The notes under the pieces are model-generated. The model saw only the letters and a list, made by a program, of their open reading frames with translations, made no database searches and had not been told where the DNA came from. This document shows positions 27,437 to 37,112 of a DNA stretch of 64,000 bases, one piece after another. The stretch lies in contig JANBVI010000055.1 in assembly GCA_024239075.1 (NCBI GenBank), positions 124,001 to 188,000 on the forward strand, written 5' to 3'. The stretch's first letter is position 1; the number at the start of each line of letters is the position of its first letter. This DNA is from Fischerella sp. CENA71 (lineage in GTDB: Bacteria; Cyanobacteriota; Cyanobacteriia; Cyanobacteriales; Nostocaceae). The position numbers were made by a program, and so were the translations under genes.

Positions 27437-30400
27437 ATGGCTAAAAAACCTGGAAATGCAAAACCAGAACAACTGGATTTATTCAGTTATGAAGAAGAAA
27501 CGGATTTACAAGACCAATTAGATGAAGATTTTTTAGAAGACGAAAATGAGGATCAAGATGAAGATTTAGGTTTTGGCTTTGGCACTTCTAGCCGTGATGT
27601 TTCTATTGAGCGAGAATTACTGACACTCAAGCTCTTAAGAGAGGCTATTTTAACTCAAAATCCTGATGATGAAATTATGGCAGATTTTGCCAACCACGTT
27701 TTACCAAATTTGCTACGAGTAGCTATTGGTGTGACTGCTAAAGGCGGTAAATGGATTGAGAATAAAGAACAGGAGCTAGAAGCATTAGGAGAAACTTTAG
27801 ACAGACGTAATGCAGGCGATCAATCTCTCAATACTCACTTACTCAATGGCTTATTTCCTGCAAATTTAATTGAACAACGTCTAGAAAAGTTAGATACCAC
27901 AGTTAAACGAGTTATTCGTGAGACAGAAAGACGTTTGTTAATTGCATCTTTTATTTTACATGATTTTGAGAAGTTTGATTATGATAGATTTCCAGAAATG
28001 CCACAAAAATATAAAAATCTTCAAAAAGATAAAAAACAAAAAATTCGTGATTTATCCATATTAGAGCATCGAGAAATTATTGATGTAATTATTCGTTATT
28101 TGAAACTAGACTATTTAATTAATCCACAAGATGACCATAAATATCGAGAGTATCTTGATGATATACTTTGTACTGCTTATAATACCCAAAGAAGATGGGA
28201 TACAAACTGGAATTTTTCAGAACATAGCGAATTAAAACCGAAATTAAAAGGTGATAAGTTAGTTTGCCTTGCTGCATTAGCTTGTCTTGCTGATCGATTG
28301 GCATCTATTATTAAACATCCAAAAGATGCTTTAAAATCAGGTATCAATAATATTGTAGGTCAACTTAGTAATAGACAATTAAAACTGAGCTATCACAGTA
28401 TTGCAGAAAATCGTGGTGTGTTAACTAATGTCGTAAATAATGCACTAATTGATGCACATAAAGATTTTAACACAGAGGAAAATACACATTACGAACCATT
28501 ACTTTACCTACCTACAGGAGTAATCTACCTAACACACCGCAACGCTCCACCTGTAAAACTTGAAAGCATACCAGAAAGAGTTGTTGAAAATATTAAATCA
28601 CTTTGTGCAGGTGAACTTAAAGCCAGACAAACAGGATTTAGTCGTGATGGTAAAGGCATAAAATATGCCGATTACTACAGTTTATTTTTCGATACTCCAG
28701 AATTAATGCAAGTTGCCTTAAAAGCAACCAAACGAATATTGAAAGACGGAAAACAACCTGTTTCTCAAGACCGGAGTCATAATTTAATCAAATTTCAGAA
28801 GCAAAATATTTTATCATCTGCTTACGATTTTAAATTTGATAATGATATCCGGATAGATCAAATTGCGGAATTTGGTGATTTAGTTAGTCGAAAAATTTGG
28901 GGAGAAAGAGTTAAAAAGATTGAGGATGTACGTAAACAACGTCAGAATGAGCGTAAAAAAAATAAAGCCTTACCAGAAATACCTGCAATAGATTTAGTCG
29001 CAGAAGATTTAATTTGTAAAGTTGCTGAATTTTGGAATCTATCTGAATATATACCTGTAATTAGAGAAATTCAACGAATTAATGAAACTTTAAAGGAACA
29101 CAAACTCAAAGGTAATACAGGGGGTGTACCCTATGAATGGTATTTTTTAGCTGCAAAATACCTACAAAAACACCCAGGTATTGAGGATGTTCGTCCAGTG
29201 TGTGAGGAAGTAATCGCCCATATTTCTCAAATTATTGAACCTATTGCTACTCAGTATGTATTACCTGATGGTTGGGATGATTTACGAGTTTGGGTGACAA
29301 AGGTTATCATGCTACCGGAGACAGGGGAAAATTGCTTACTACCTTACAAATTTTTAGAGGAGTTTGAATCTTATAAAGCAGCTAAGAAAAATGGTAGAGG
29401 AAGGCAATTAATCTGTTCTATCTCTCACTCTTCATATACAGTCACAGAACAGATGGAATCAGCAGTCTTATTTGCTCCTCAAGTTTATACTAATAAACAA
29501 ATGTTAGGAGGTTCTAACGCTAAACGTAATATTTCTAGTATCGCTGGTATTGAAATCATGTTGCGACAGATTTTAATGAGTCAAACCCAAGCAAATGGAG
29601 GAAGGTTTGAGGATGCTAAATATAGATATCTATACTTTTATCCAACCTATTACTGCACTCCTGAAACAAACGCCTTTTTACATAAAGCTTATGACAATAT
29701 TAAACAAACTCGCTTTGATACTGGAGTTCGTAATCATTTTATTAGTAAAGATTTGACAGCTAACTTTGGACTAGGACGCTATCAAAATGCTGATTTATTC
29801 TATATAGATGAAAGCTCAGGCAAAAGAAATGAGCGCACATTCAAACTTTCTTACCCCAACAAACAACCTCTAACATTTTACTTCATGGCTTTACCTCCAG
29901 AAGTTAGAGGCAAAGATAAAAAACCTACAGATACAGAGTCTTGGATCATGCCAGCTTGGTTATCATTTGCATTTCCGATGATTCTGGACGTAAAAACAGT
30001 AGTTTCAGAATCTCCAATTCCACCATTTACAGATGGGGCAGAATTTGAAGAAAGCGTATTTCTTGATAGTGCGCCGCAAGCATTTAGAGTGTTATTAAAA
30101 GAGCAGCGTTTTCGCCTTGATTATATCTTAGAAGGTTGGAAGCACAAAGAAACTAATAAGCAATATCCATCACCGTTAAATCTCTTAACAGCAGCTTATG
30201 CTATTCATTTAGATGTTCATTCTAAACAAAGTAAAACTGGCTATGACCCTAACTGGGGTAAGTTTAGTGAGCTTGCAAAAGACTTTGAGACAAGTCCACT
30301 TTATATTTTCGCTTATTTGAATGAGTGGGTACGTAAGCAAAAAATAGATGCCCCAAGCATTAATAAAGTCAAACTTTATGCTTATCACTTTTATCCTTGT

Positions 30401-30934
30401 TTTGACCCTGATACAAAATTTGATTCTATTAAAGAGGAATTAATTGTGGGAGAAGAATCTAGTTTGAACCATCCTAAGAAATTAATGGAACTTTATCGCC
30501 GATTTTATCGAGCCAAATCTAGTAAAGGAAAACCAATTAAATCCAATGCTATCTTGAAACCAATTGATGAAGCAGCAGATACTATTATCAAAGCTGACAA
30601 AGAAGTTTTCAAAGGTGAAGTGTTAGTTGATGCTGTAGCAGCTAAGATTTTCAAATTAATGGAGAGAGTTCGTAACTCAACAGCAGAAGGACGTTGGGTT
30701 ATTGCTCATCGTGATGAAGAAAGAGATGCAATTTTAGATTTTGCACGATACTTTGTTTTAGAAGTTTTTGAAAAATCTTTTGCGGGCGACCGCGCTCGTT
30801 TATCAGGTCGTCAACTTAACCTCATAAAAGACACTTGTGAATTTCTATATCGTCTAGAGAATGATAAGGAACGCCGTGAGAAAGCTAATAAGTCTAATGA
30901 TGATATTTCATATGATAGTGAGGATGAAGATTAA
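27437..30934 (+). CDS. cas10d: Type I-D effector large subunit Cas10d (Csc3)
   Basis: The large subunit of the I-D Cascade, carrying the HD nuclease that pairs with Cas3'. 1165 residues. An acidic N-terminal tail (about 20-45) precedes the HD motif FILHDFEKFDYDRFPEM (H175, D176). Further conserved regions include KLVCLAALACLADRLASI and the basic stretch KKIEDVRKQRQNERKKNKA. No GGDD cyclase motif is seen, as normal for Cas10d. Length is slightly above usual because of the acidic N- and C-terminal tails. ATG 27437. A 113-base gap separates it from csc2 on the same strand. Confidence 0.94.
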   Translation: MAKKPGNAKPEQLDLFSYEEETDLQDQLDEDFLEDENEDQDEDLGFGFGTSSRDVSIERELLTLKLLREAILTQNPDDEIMADFANHVLPNLLRVAIGVTAKGGKWIENKEQELEALGETLDRRNAGDQSLNTHLLNGLFPANLIEQRLEKLDTTVKRVIRETERRLLIASFILHDFEKFDYDRFPEMPQKYKNLQKDKKQKIRDLSILEHREIIDVIIRYLKLDYLINPQDDHKYREYLDDILCTAYNTQRRWDTNWNFSEHSELKPKLKGDKLVCLAALACLADRLASIIKHPKDALKSGINNIVGQLSNRQLKLSYHSIAENRGVLTNVVNNALIDAHKDFNTEENTHYEPLLYLPTGVIYLTHRNAPPVKLESIPERVVENIKSLCAGELKARQTGFSRDGKGIKYADYYSLFFDTPELMQVALKATKRILKDGKQPVSQDRSHNLIKFQKQNILSSAYDFKFDNDIRIDQIAEFGDLVSRKIWGERVKKIEDVRKQRQNERKKNKALPEIPAIDLVAEDLICKVAEFWNLSEYIPVIREIQRINETLKEHKLKGNTGGVPYEWYFLAAKYLQKHPGIEDVRPVCEEVIAHISQIIEPIATQYVLPDGWDDLRVWVTKVIMLPETGENCLLPYKFLEEFESYKAAKKNGRGRQLICSISHSSYTVTEQMESAVLFAPQVYTNKQMLGGSNAKRNISSIAGIEIMLRQILMSQTQANGGRFEDAKYRYLYFYPTYYCTPETNAFLHKAYDNIKQTRFDTGVRNHFISKDLTANFGLGRYQNADLFYIDESSGKRNERTFKLSYPNKQPLTFYFMALPPEVRGKDKKPTDTESWIMPAWLSFAFPMILDVKTVVSESPIPPFTDGAEFEESVFLDSAPQAFRVLLKEQRFRLDYILEGWKHKETNKQYPSPLNLLTAAYAIHLDVHSKQSKTGYDPNWGKFSELAKDFETSPLYIFAYLNEWVRKQKIDAPSINKVKLYAYHFYPCFDPDTKFDSIKEELIVGEESSLNHPKKLMELYRRFYRAKSSKGKPIKSNAILKPIDEAADTIIKADKEVFKGEVLVDAVAAKIFKLMERVRNSTAEGRWVIAHRDEERDAILDFARYFVLEVFEKSFAGDRARLSGRQLNLIKDTCEFLYRLENDKERREKANKSNDDISYDSEDED

Positions 30935-31047
30935 TAGCGTATTTCTGATTCATACTATTCTTTTGAGTTTTCCATGAGGAGCAATTTATCCTTGTTTTTC
31001 TATCCTCAAACTATCTTGTATTTATCTAAAAACTGGAGACAAAAATT

Positions 31048-32082
31048 ATGTCATTTCTAAAAATAACTGACTCAAAATTCTTCCATGATGCAATTCCCTA
31101 CAAACCGATGGGTAAATATGCCCATTTTCTCACCATCCGCATTACCGAATCTTACCCGCTATTTCAAACAGATAGTGAATTGAATAAAGCACGGGTAAGG
31201 GCTGGAGTCAAAGATAGAAACACAATTAGCCGTCTGTCGATGTTCAAGCGTAAGCAGTCAACACCAGAACGTTTAGTTGGTCGGGAATTACTGCGGAATT
31301 ACGGTTTAATTACTGCTGAAGAATGTGAATATAATGTAGCTTTTGCTATGGATAATCCTGATTGTATTATTTACGGCTTTGCTATTGGTGATTCTGGTTC
31401 TGAAAAATCAAAAGTTGTTGTAGATACAGCATTCTCTATCACAGCATTTGATGAGTCACATGAAATATTTACTCTTAATGCTCCTTATGAAAATGGAACA
31501 ATGGCAGCAAAAGGAGAAAAGAAATCTGATGGCAAATTAGATGGAGAAATAGGTACAGTTACCGCTAGGATTAACCAGCAAGATCATATCCTACCTCAAG
31601 TTTTCTTCCCTAGCATTGTCACCCTCAAAGACCCCACAGAAGCAAGCTTCCTTTACGTTTTTAATAATATTTTGCGTACACGCCATTATGGAGCGCAAAC
31701 AACCCGCACAGGGAGGGTGAGAAATGAGTTAATTGGGGTTGTATTTGCTGATGGAGAAATTACTAGTAATTTGCGTTGGACTCAAGCAATATATGACCAT
31801 ATGAAAGCGAATAATTCTTTAAAGTCTCCTGATCCTTTGGATGAAGATGAAGTAATTACTGCTGCTAAAAATGCCATTGAAACTTTAATGTCTGAAGAAT
31901 TCATTGTCCATACTGACTTTATTGGTGATGCTTTTGAGCCTCTATTGCAAGAAGTGAAAAACCTCACTGCGAACGAAACAGGAATTAAAAGCATTTTACA
32001 AAAAGCTGATGCTGAAGCTAAGGCTTATGCGAATAAACACATTAGTAAAAAGAAAACTGCTGCTAAAGCGGGGAAAGAGTGA
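31048..32082 (+). CDS. csc2: Type I-D Cascade backbone protein Csc2 (Cas7d)
   Basis: The Cas7-family subunit that coats the crRNA in the I-D effector. 344 residues with the family text AIPYKPMGKYAHFLTIRITESYP, the loop region RNTISRLSMFKRKQSTPERLVGRELLRNYG and LRTRHYGAQTTRTGRVRNELIGVVFADGE. ATG 31048 has a CTGGAGAC ribosome binding site nine bases upstream. Its stop overlaps the start of csc1 (TGATG), so translation is coupled. Lys/Ala-rich C-terminal tail. Confidence 0.96.
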   Translation: MSFLKITDSKFFHDAIPYKPMGKYAHFLTIRITESYPLFQTDSELNKARVRAGVKDRNTISRLSMFKRKQSTPERLVGRELLRNYGLITAEECEYNVAFAMDNPDCIIYGFAIGDSGSEKSKVVVDTAFSITAFDESHEIFTLNAPYENGTMAAKGEKKSDGKLDGEIGTVTARINQQDHILPQVFFPSIVTLKDPTEASFLYVFNNILRTRHYGAQTTRTGRVRNELIGVVFADGEITSNLRWTQAIYDHMKANNSLKSPDPLDEDEVITAAKNAIETLMSEEFIVHTDFIGDAFEPLLQEVKNLTANETGIKSILQKADAEAKAYANKHISKKKTAAKAGKE

Positions 32083-32792
32083 TGGTATTGATTTACCGTT
32101 GTCAATTAGAATTGCACGACAGCCTTTATTATGCCACGCGTGAAATTGGCAGATTATACGAAACAGAGCCAGTAATTCATAATTACGCTCTCTGTTATGC
32201 ATTAGGATTAGTTGATAGCGAAAAATATTCAACAAACGTCCCTGAAAAAGATTCCTACCGCTACTTTTGTCCCGAACAAGTGCCAAAATACGAGGAACAT
32301 TTAACGCCGCTAAATCAACAGGGAATCTACATTACACCAGCGCGATCGCTTAATCATACTGCCATTCTCAACACTTGGAAATATGCAAATAACAACTATC
32401 ATGTTGAGATGGAAAAAACCCAAAAAAACATTCCTAGTTTTGGTAGAGCCAAAGAAATTGCACCCGAAAGTCAATTTGAGTTTTTTGTGATTTCTCAAAA
32501 AGACATCAAAGATTTGTTACCAAAATGGATTCGCTTGGGTAAATGGATGAGTAAAGCTGAAGTCACAGTTCAACAATTACTAAAATTCAAAGTTAATGAA
32601 GGTATATTCACTTGCACTCATCCTTTAAATCCTTTGGATGTCATGTTCACTAATCAAGTGATTAGTTATGATGTGGTAAATATGCCTCCAGTTAGCCTCA
32701 TTCAAAATGTGCAAATGCGGGGACAATATTATTATCTTGAGGATATAAAAGAACAAATTCCTGTGCAAATGGTATATCGTTTTAGAAATTAA
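32082..32792 (+). CDS. csc1: Type I-D Cascade protein Csc1 (Cas5d)
   Basis: The Cas5-family subunit that binds the 5' handle of the crRNA. 236 residues starting MVLIYRCQLELHDSLYYATRE and containing the family block EPVIHNYALCYALGLV and a C-terminal MPPVSLIQNVQMRGQYY. The ATG at 32082 overlaps the csc2 stop (TGATG). Its stop codon directly abuts, base for base, the stop of the opposite-strand gene at 32793. Confidence 0.95.
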   Translation: MVLIYRCQLELHDSLYYATREIGRLYETEPVIHNYALCYALGLVDSEKYSTNVPEKDSYRYFCPEQVPKYEEHLTPLNQQGIYITPARSLNHTAILNTWKYANNNYHVEMEKTQKNIPSFGRAKEIAPESQFEFFVISQKDIKDLLPKWIRLGKWMSKAEVTVQQLLKFKVNEGIFTCTHPLNPLDVMFTNQVISYDVVNMPPVSLIQNVQMRGQYYYLEDIKEQIPVQMVYRFRN

Positions 32793-33197
32793 TCACTTCC
32801 CAAAACCGGAACTACGTTTTCTTTTCTTCGCTGATGCTTGCGCCAGCAACTCTGCACTAAAACCTCCTTGATGTTCCAACATCAATTTGCGGGTGCGCTG
32901 GCGTTGGTATTTCTGCACCTCAGTGGCGAGGGGATGAATGGAATCAATATTGAGATGAGTAATGGAGATAACATAACGTTCTTCTTCTTCTGGATTAGAT
33001 GCTAAAACACACATAATCCCACCCATATCTCCAGAATATTTCACATCTTCAATCAAAAATTCTTTGTTAGGATTTGCTACCTCTCCTCGTTCTTTTAAAG
33101 TTTTGAGAAACTCTTTTCCCGCGCGTGCTTTAATTGGTAAGCTTTCTTGCAATTTTTCTGTTAGGGCAACTGCTGCATCATAATCGTCAATAATCAT
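32793..33197 (-). CDS. Opposite-strand gene of unknown function inside the cas operon
   Basis: A 134-residue protein, unrecognised. N-terminus MIIDDYDAAVALTEKLQESLPIKARAG; then an alpha/beta-looking middle part with GDMGGIMCVLASNPEEEERYVISITHLNID; and a C-terminus that is basic and helical (QKYQRQRTRKLMLEHQGG, AKKRKRSSGFGK), suggesting nucleic-acid binding. It has a strong ribosome binding site (AAAGGAGAAATATAG-ATG). It is convergent with csc1 (stops touch at 32792/32793) and divergent from cas6 by 45 bases. Synechocystis-type I-D operons lack a gene here. It could be a regulator, an accessory Cas protein or a passenger. Confidence 0.75.
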   Translation of the reverse strand: MIIDDYDAAVALTEKLQESLPIKARAGKEFLKTLKERGEVANPNKEFLIEDVKYSGDMGGIMCVLASNPEEEERYVISITHLNIDSIHPLATEVQKYQRQRTRKLMLEHQGGFSAELLAQASAKKRKRSSGFGK

Positions 33198-33242
33198 CTA
33201 TATTTCTCCTTTGATGATTTTTTCCTAATTTCAAAGCATCTC

Positions 33243-34094
33243 ATGCCACACAGTCTTGTTCTCAATCTGATTCCCCAGTCTCCGATTTACCCTAATTATC
33301 TTACTGGTAGACATTACCACGCGCTATTTTTAAATCTTGTTAGTTCGGTAGATAAAAAATTGGGTGATTTACTCCACGACTCTAGCGCCGATAAAGCTTT
33401 TACTCTTTCTCCGTTACAAGTACAAACAAGTTACACAGGTAATGGTAGTGGCAAGCGAGGATATTCTAGCCACAAAAATTACATTTTGCAATGGGAACAA
33501 AATAAACCAATTGCTCCAGGTACTCCGTGTTGGTGGCGTATCTCTCTGTTAGATGACGCTTTATTTAGTCAACTCACGCCACTGTGGCTAAATATTAATC
33601 CCGAACATGCTTGGCACTTAGGTTCTGCGGATTTGTACATCACTAGTATTCTCGGTACTCCCCAATCAACTCAACCTTGGGCTAATGCTTGTACTTATAA
33701 ACAATTATACGAGCAAGCCTCAGAGAGCGATCGCACAATTTCCCTTACCTTTTCCACACCTACCGCCTTCCGTCAAGGTAAATATGATACTACTTTACCT
33801 ACTAGAGAATGTGTATTTAATTCTTTACTAGCGCGTTGGAATAAATATAGTGGAATTGAGTTTGACAATATTTCTCTTGATGCGATTTTTCCCAGTTTTG
33901 TTAATATTCATACTGAAATGTTAGCTGATTCTCGTAGTAAGTTTATTGGCATTATTGGAGAAGTGAATTATCGAATTTTAGGAGAAGCTGAACCCATCAC
34001 AATTAAGCAAATTAATACTTTAGCTGATTTTGCTTTATATGCCGGCGTTGGAAGAAAAACAACCATGGGTATGGGTATGACACGCAGAATTTAA
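33243..34094 (+). CDS. cas6: CRISPR pre-crRNA endoribonuclease Cas6
   Basis: Cleaves pre-crRNA within each repeat. 283 residues of RAMP fold, with N-terminus MPHSLVLNLIPQSPIYPNYLTGRHYHALFL, a central FTLSPLQVQT, and the terminal glycine-rich loop GVGRKTTMGMGMTRR that marks Cas6. A His in the first 30 residues (GRHYH) is a plausible catalytic residue. A 450-base gap to csc1 is filled by the reverse-strand gene, so cas6 either needs its own promoter or reads through from csc1. cas4 follows after 25 bases. Confidence 0.94.
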   Translation: MPHSLVLNLIPQSPIYPNYLTGRHYHALFLNLVSSVDKKLGDLLHDSSADKAFTLSPLQVQTSYTGNGSGKRGYSSHKNYILQWEQNKPIAPGTPCWWRISLLDDALFSQLTPLWLNINPEHAWHLGSADLYITSILGTPQSTQPWANACTYKQLYEQASESDRTISLTFSTPTAFRQGKYDTTLPTRECVFNSLLARWNKYSGIEFDNISLDAIFPSFVNIHTEMLADSRSKFIGIIGEVNYRILGEAEPITIKQINTLADFALYAGVGRKTTMGMGMTRRI

Positions 34095-34119
34095 TTGGCT
34101 ATCTTTTGTTTTTAGCACT

Positions 34120-34713
34120 ATGAACAATACAGAATATATTCCGATTGCGGCATTAAATCAATATGCTTATTGTCCGCATCGCTGTTGGCGGATGTTTTGT
34201 GCAGAAGAATTTGTTGATAATCAATACACAATTGAGGGTACAAGTTTACATGAGCGTGTGCATACTTTAGGAGAGGGAAATCGGGAAGAAACTTGGCAAG
34301 TTCGAGCAATTTATTTGAAATCCGAAAAATATCAATTAATTGGTAAATCAGATTTAATTGAATTAGAAAATGGTGAATGGTATCCCGTGGAATATAAACG
34401 AGGACGTAAAGGTGAATGGGATAACGACGAGTTGCAAGTATGCGCCCAAGCTTTGTGTTTAGAAGAGATGACTGGCAAACCAGTCACTACTGGATATATT
34501 TATTATGCCCACTCTCATCAACGTCAATTAGTGGAGATTTCAGAAGAATTAAAACAAAGTGCGATCGCCACAATTAAATCAGTACAAAATCTTATAGCAA
34601 CTGGCTTCATGCCAATAGCAACCGATAGCAAACGTTGTCAACAATGCAGTTTTTATCAACAATGTTTACCGCAAATTGCAGAAAAAGTTAGGCGATATGA
34701 AGAAGGAGAATAG
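34120..34713 (+). CDS. cas4: CRISPR-associated Cas4 nuclease
   Basis: A RecB-family iron-sulphur nuclease that trims prespacers and selects the PAM end during adaptation. 197 residues. Cluster cysteines: C18 (NQYAYCPHRC), then C173, C176 and C182 (RCQQCSFYQQC). The nuclease core GKSDLIELENGEWYPVEYKRG provides the Asp, Glu and Lys of the RecB motifs. It lies between cas6 and cas1 in the adaptation block. Confidence 0.95.
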   Translation: MNNTEYIPIAALNQYAYCPHRCWRMFCAEEFVDNQYTIEGTSLHERVHTLGEGNREETWQVRAIYLKSEKYQLIGKSDLIELENGEWYPVEYKRGRKGEWDNDELQVCAQALCLEEMTGKPVTTGYIYYAHSHQRQLVEISEELKQSAIATIKSVQNLIATGFMPIATDSKRCQQCSFYQQCLPQIAEKVRRYEEGE

Positions 34714-34772
34714 GTAAAAAATTGAGATAACAAAAATATTTTTTATTCATTTCATTAATTTCGGAGTCAAGC

Positions 34773-35777
34773 ATGGGTACAGTATATATCACACAAGAAG
34801 ATGCATTTATTGGTAAAGTTGATGAAAGGCTCAACGTTAAATATGAGAAAAACACAATTTTAGATGTGCCATTAATCAAAATAGATGGTTTGGTAGTAAT
34901 GGGAAGGGCAAGTATTTCACCTGCTACTGTTGCTGAGTTAGTTAATCACAAAATTCCTTTAACTTTTTTGACAAATAACGGTAAATATATAGCCCGCTTA
35001 GAACCAGAAATGAGTAAGAATATTTTTCTGCGTTCTGCCCAGTGGAAAGCTGTGGGAGAATCAACACAAGCTATTCATATTAGCAAAGGTTTTGTCCGAG
35101 GAAAATTAAAAAACTATCGTTATTCTCTCCTAAAATCACAACGTAGTTACTCTGATTTAGATTTGAATGGAGGACTAAATAAATTAGCAACTGCGATCGC
35201 AAATCTCGATCAAGCTACATCTATTGATTCTATCCGGGGTTTAGAAGGTGCTGGGAGTGCGGCGTATTTTGGTTGTTTTAATCAACTGATTCGCGTTGAT
35301 AATTTTCAATTCCACACTCGCAACCGTCGTCCCCCTACTGATCCTGTCAACTCTTTGTTGAGTTTGGGCTATGCATTATTATGTCATGATGTGCAAAGTG
35401 CAATTAATATTGTTGGCTTCGATCCATATTTAGGATATCTACATACAGAGCGTTATGGAAGACCATCATTAGCACTAGATTTAATGGAAGAATTTCGTCC
35501 TGTAATTGTTGATGCAGTAGTTTTAGCTGCTATTAATCGTCGCATTCTTTCACCCACAGATTTTATTACTGAACCAGTTAGTAATGCAGTTTCTCTTACG
35601 AAGGAAGGGCTACATAAATTTTTACGACTTTATCAAGAAAAGAAGCAAACAAAGTTTAAACATCCCGTCATGCAAAAGCAATACACTTATCAAGAATCCT
35701 TTGAACTACAAGCAAGATTACTGGCAAAATACCTCATGGGCGAAATTGAAAAATATCCACCATTGGTAATGAAGTAA
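34773..35777 (+). CDS. cas1: CRISPR integrase Cas1
   Basis: The catalytic subunit of the Cas1-Cas2 spacer integrase. 334 residues. Expected active-site surroundings: Glu in SIRGLEGAGSAAYFGCF, His in YLGYLHTERYGRPSLALDLMEEFRP, and Asp in the same block. The N-terminal beta domain opens MGTVYITQEDAFIGKVDERLNVKY. The sequence type fits subtype I-D Cas1. It is separated from cas2 by 81 bases containing a tandem repeat. Confidence 0.97.
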   Translation: MGTVYITQEDAFIGKVDERLNVKYEKNTILDVPLIKIDGLVVMGRASISPATVAELVNHKIPLTFLTNNGKYIARLEPEMSKNIFLRSAQWKAVGESTQAIHISKGFVRGKLKNYRYSLLKSQRSYSDLDLNGGLNKLATAIANLDQATSIDSIRGLEGAGSAAYFGCFNQLIRVDNFQFHTRNRRPPTDPVNSLLSLGYALLCHDVQSAINIVGFDPYLGYLHTERYGRPSLALDLMEEFRPVIVDAVVLAAINRRILSPTDFITEPVSNAVSLTKEGLHKFLRLYQEKKQTKFKHPVMQKQYTYQESFELQARLLAKYLMGEIEKYPPLVMK

Positions 35778-35786
35778 TTTGTTTAG

Positions 35787-35820
35787 TTGGTCATTTGTCA
35801 TTTGTCATTTGTCATTAGTT
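35787..35820. repeat. Heptamer repeat between cas1 and cas2
   Basis: About four units of TTTGTCA-type (TCATTTGTCATTTGTCATTT) between the cas1 stop and the cas2 start, followed by C-rich TCTCCC text. The usual tight cas1-cas2 spacing has been widened by it. Confidence 0.8.
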
Positions 35821-35858
35821 ATCCTCCCCATCTCCCTTCCCTTGTCCTCTATCTCCCC

Positions 35859-36131
35859 ATGTTTATTGTTGTCAGTTACGATATCCCGGAAGATAAACGT
35901 CGTACCAAAATTCATAAAGTTCTTAAGTCTTATGGACAGTGGATGCAGTATTCTGTATTTGAGTGCAATCTAACGGAAACCCAGTATGCTAAACTAAGGG
36001 CGCGGTTGGCAAAACTCATTAAAGCCGATGAAGACAGCATCCGCTTCTATTTTCTTTGTGCTTGCTGTCAGGGTAAAATTGAGCGTATTGGCGGCGAAAT
36101 GCCAATGGATATTACAGTGTTTTTTGCTTGA
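35859..36131 (+). CDS. cas2: CRISPR-associated Cas2
   Basis: The small dimeric scaffold of the integrase. 90 residues from ATG 35859: MFIVVSYDIPEDKRRTKIHK, then GQWMQYSVFECNLTETQYAKLRARL and CACCQGKIERIGGEMPMD. Both the ferredoxin fold pattern and length fit. Longer in-frame starts would translate the upstream repeat and are rejected. It is the last cas gene, about 250 bases before the array on the same strand. Confidence 0.96.
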   Translation: MFIVVSYDIPEDKRRTKIHKVLKSYGQWMQYSVFECNLTETQYAKLRARLAKLIKADEDSIRFYFLCACCQGKIERIGGEMPMDITVFFA

Positions 36132-36385
36132 TGATAGTGCAGACCACTAGGTGTAGAAAAAAAGCAGTCAATTTTTGCGGCTGAAACTCTTGTTCTGTCT
36201 ATGTTAGAGGCTGATTTGATGGGAAATGAGGTCTGCACCTTTTCTGTAAATCTTACCCTGACTAGGTTTGAGCCGTTTTATACTCATTTACTCTTGACAG
36301 TGCGATCGCTCAAACGTTATATTTGCTCTAGGTCTGCACCACTGAACCTTGAAAATCAAATACAGCAAGGCTTCTGAATCGAGCC
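36132..36385 (+). promoter_or_regulatory. CRISPR leader with strong promoter
   Basis: A 254-base leader between cas2 and the first repeat. A near-consensus promoter is TTGACA (36294-36299), a 17-base spacer, then TTATAT (36317-36322); transcription would start near 36329, about 57 bases before the first repeat. The motif GGTCTGCACC occurs at 36230-36239 and 36331-36340 and inverted (GTGCAGACC) at 36137-36145, suggesting a leader-binding site for regulation or integration. Confidence 0.8.
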
Positions 36386-37112
36386 GTTGCAACTAACATT
36401 AATCCCTATTAGGGATTGAAACTTAAATCCCACCACTTCAAGCTTTTTAGCAATTGTTGCAACTAACATTAATCCCTATTAGGGATTGAAACCATTTGTT
36501 CTTCTAAATTGAACACAGCACGGGCCAGATTTGTTGCAACTAACATTAATCCCTATTAGGGATTGAAACGCTGTAAATATCGCTAAGAATGAGCGATCGC
36601 ACTACGTTGCAACTAACATTAATCCCTATTAGGGATTGAAACAGATTGCAGACATCCTATCACGTGGCATTCACAGTTGCAACTAACATTAATCCCTATT
36701 AGGGATTGAAACGGAATCCAGTAGTAGTATTGATTGGTGCATAGGGTTGCAACTAACATTAATCCCTATTAGGGATTGAAACAATTTAGATGCGACTGTC
36801 AAAGCTGAGGTTGAACAAGTTGCAACTAACATTAATCCCTATTAGGGATTGAAACAGCAAGCCCAACTGACTCTATGTACTCAGGCAAAGGTTGCAACTA
36901 ACATTAATCCCTATTAGGGATTGAAACCCTGTGTAGTGCGGTCGTAGACGTACGTCGAAGCGTTGCAACTAACATTAATCCCTATTAGGGATTGAAACAG
37001 CATCGTTTTTTAAGCACGACGACTGTCAAGTAGTTGCAACTAACATTAATCCCTATTAGGGATTGAAACTTCTTTCTATATTTAGAATATTACATCAATA
37101 CAAAGTTGCAAC
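36386..37112 (+). CRISPR. Type I-D CRISPR array, 10 full repeats plus a truncated eleventh
   Basis: Ten identical 37-base repeats (starting GTTGCAACTAAC, core ATCCCTATTAGGGAT, ending GATTGAAAC) begin at 36386, 36456, 36533, 36606, 36676, 36746, 36819, 36891, 36962 and 37033. Spacers 1-9 are 33, 40, 36, 33, 33, 36, 35, 34 and 34 bases. A tenth spacer (37070-37104, 35 bases) is followed by only the first eight bases of a repeat (GTTGCAAC, 37105-37112), where a family A palindromic repeat takes over. Orientation follows the leader and cas genes. No spacer matched this window by eye. No degenerate terminal repeat is present, consistent with loss of the original distal end. Confidence 0.98.
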
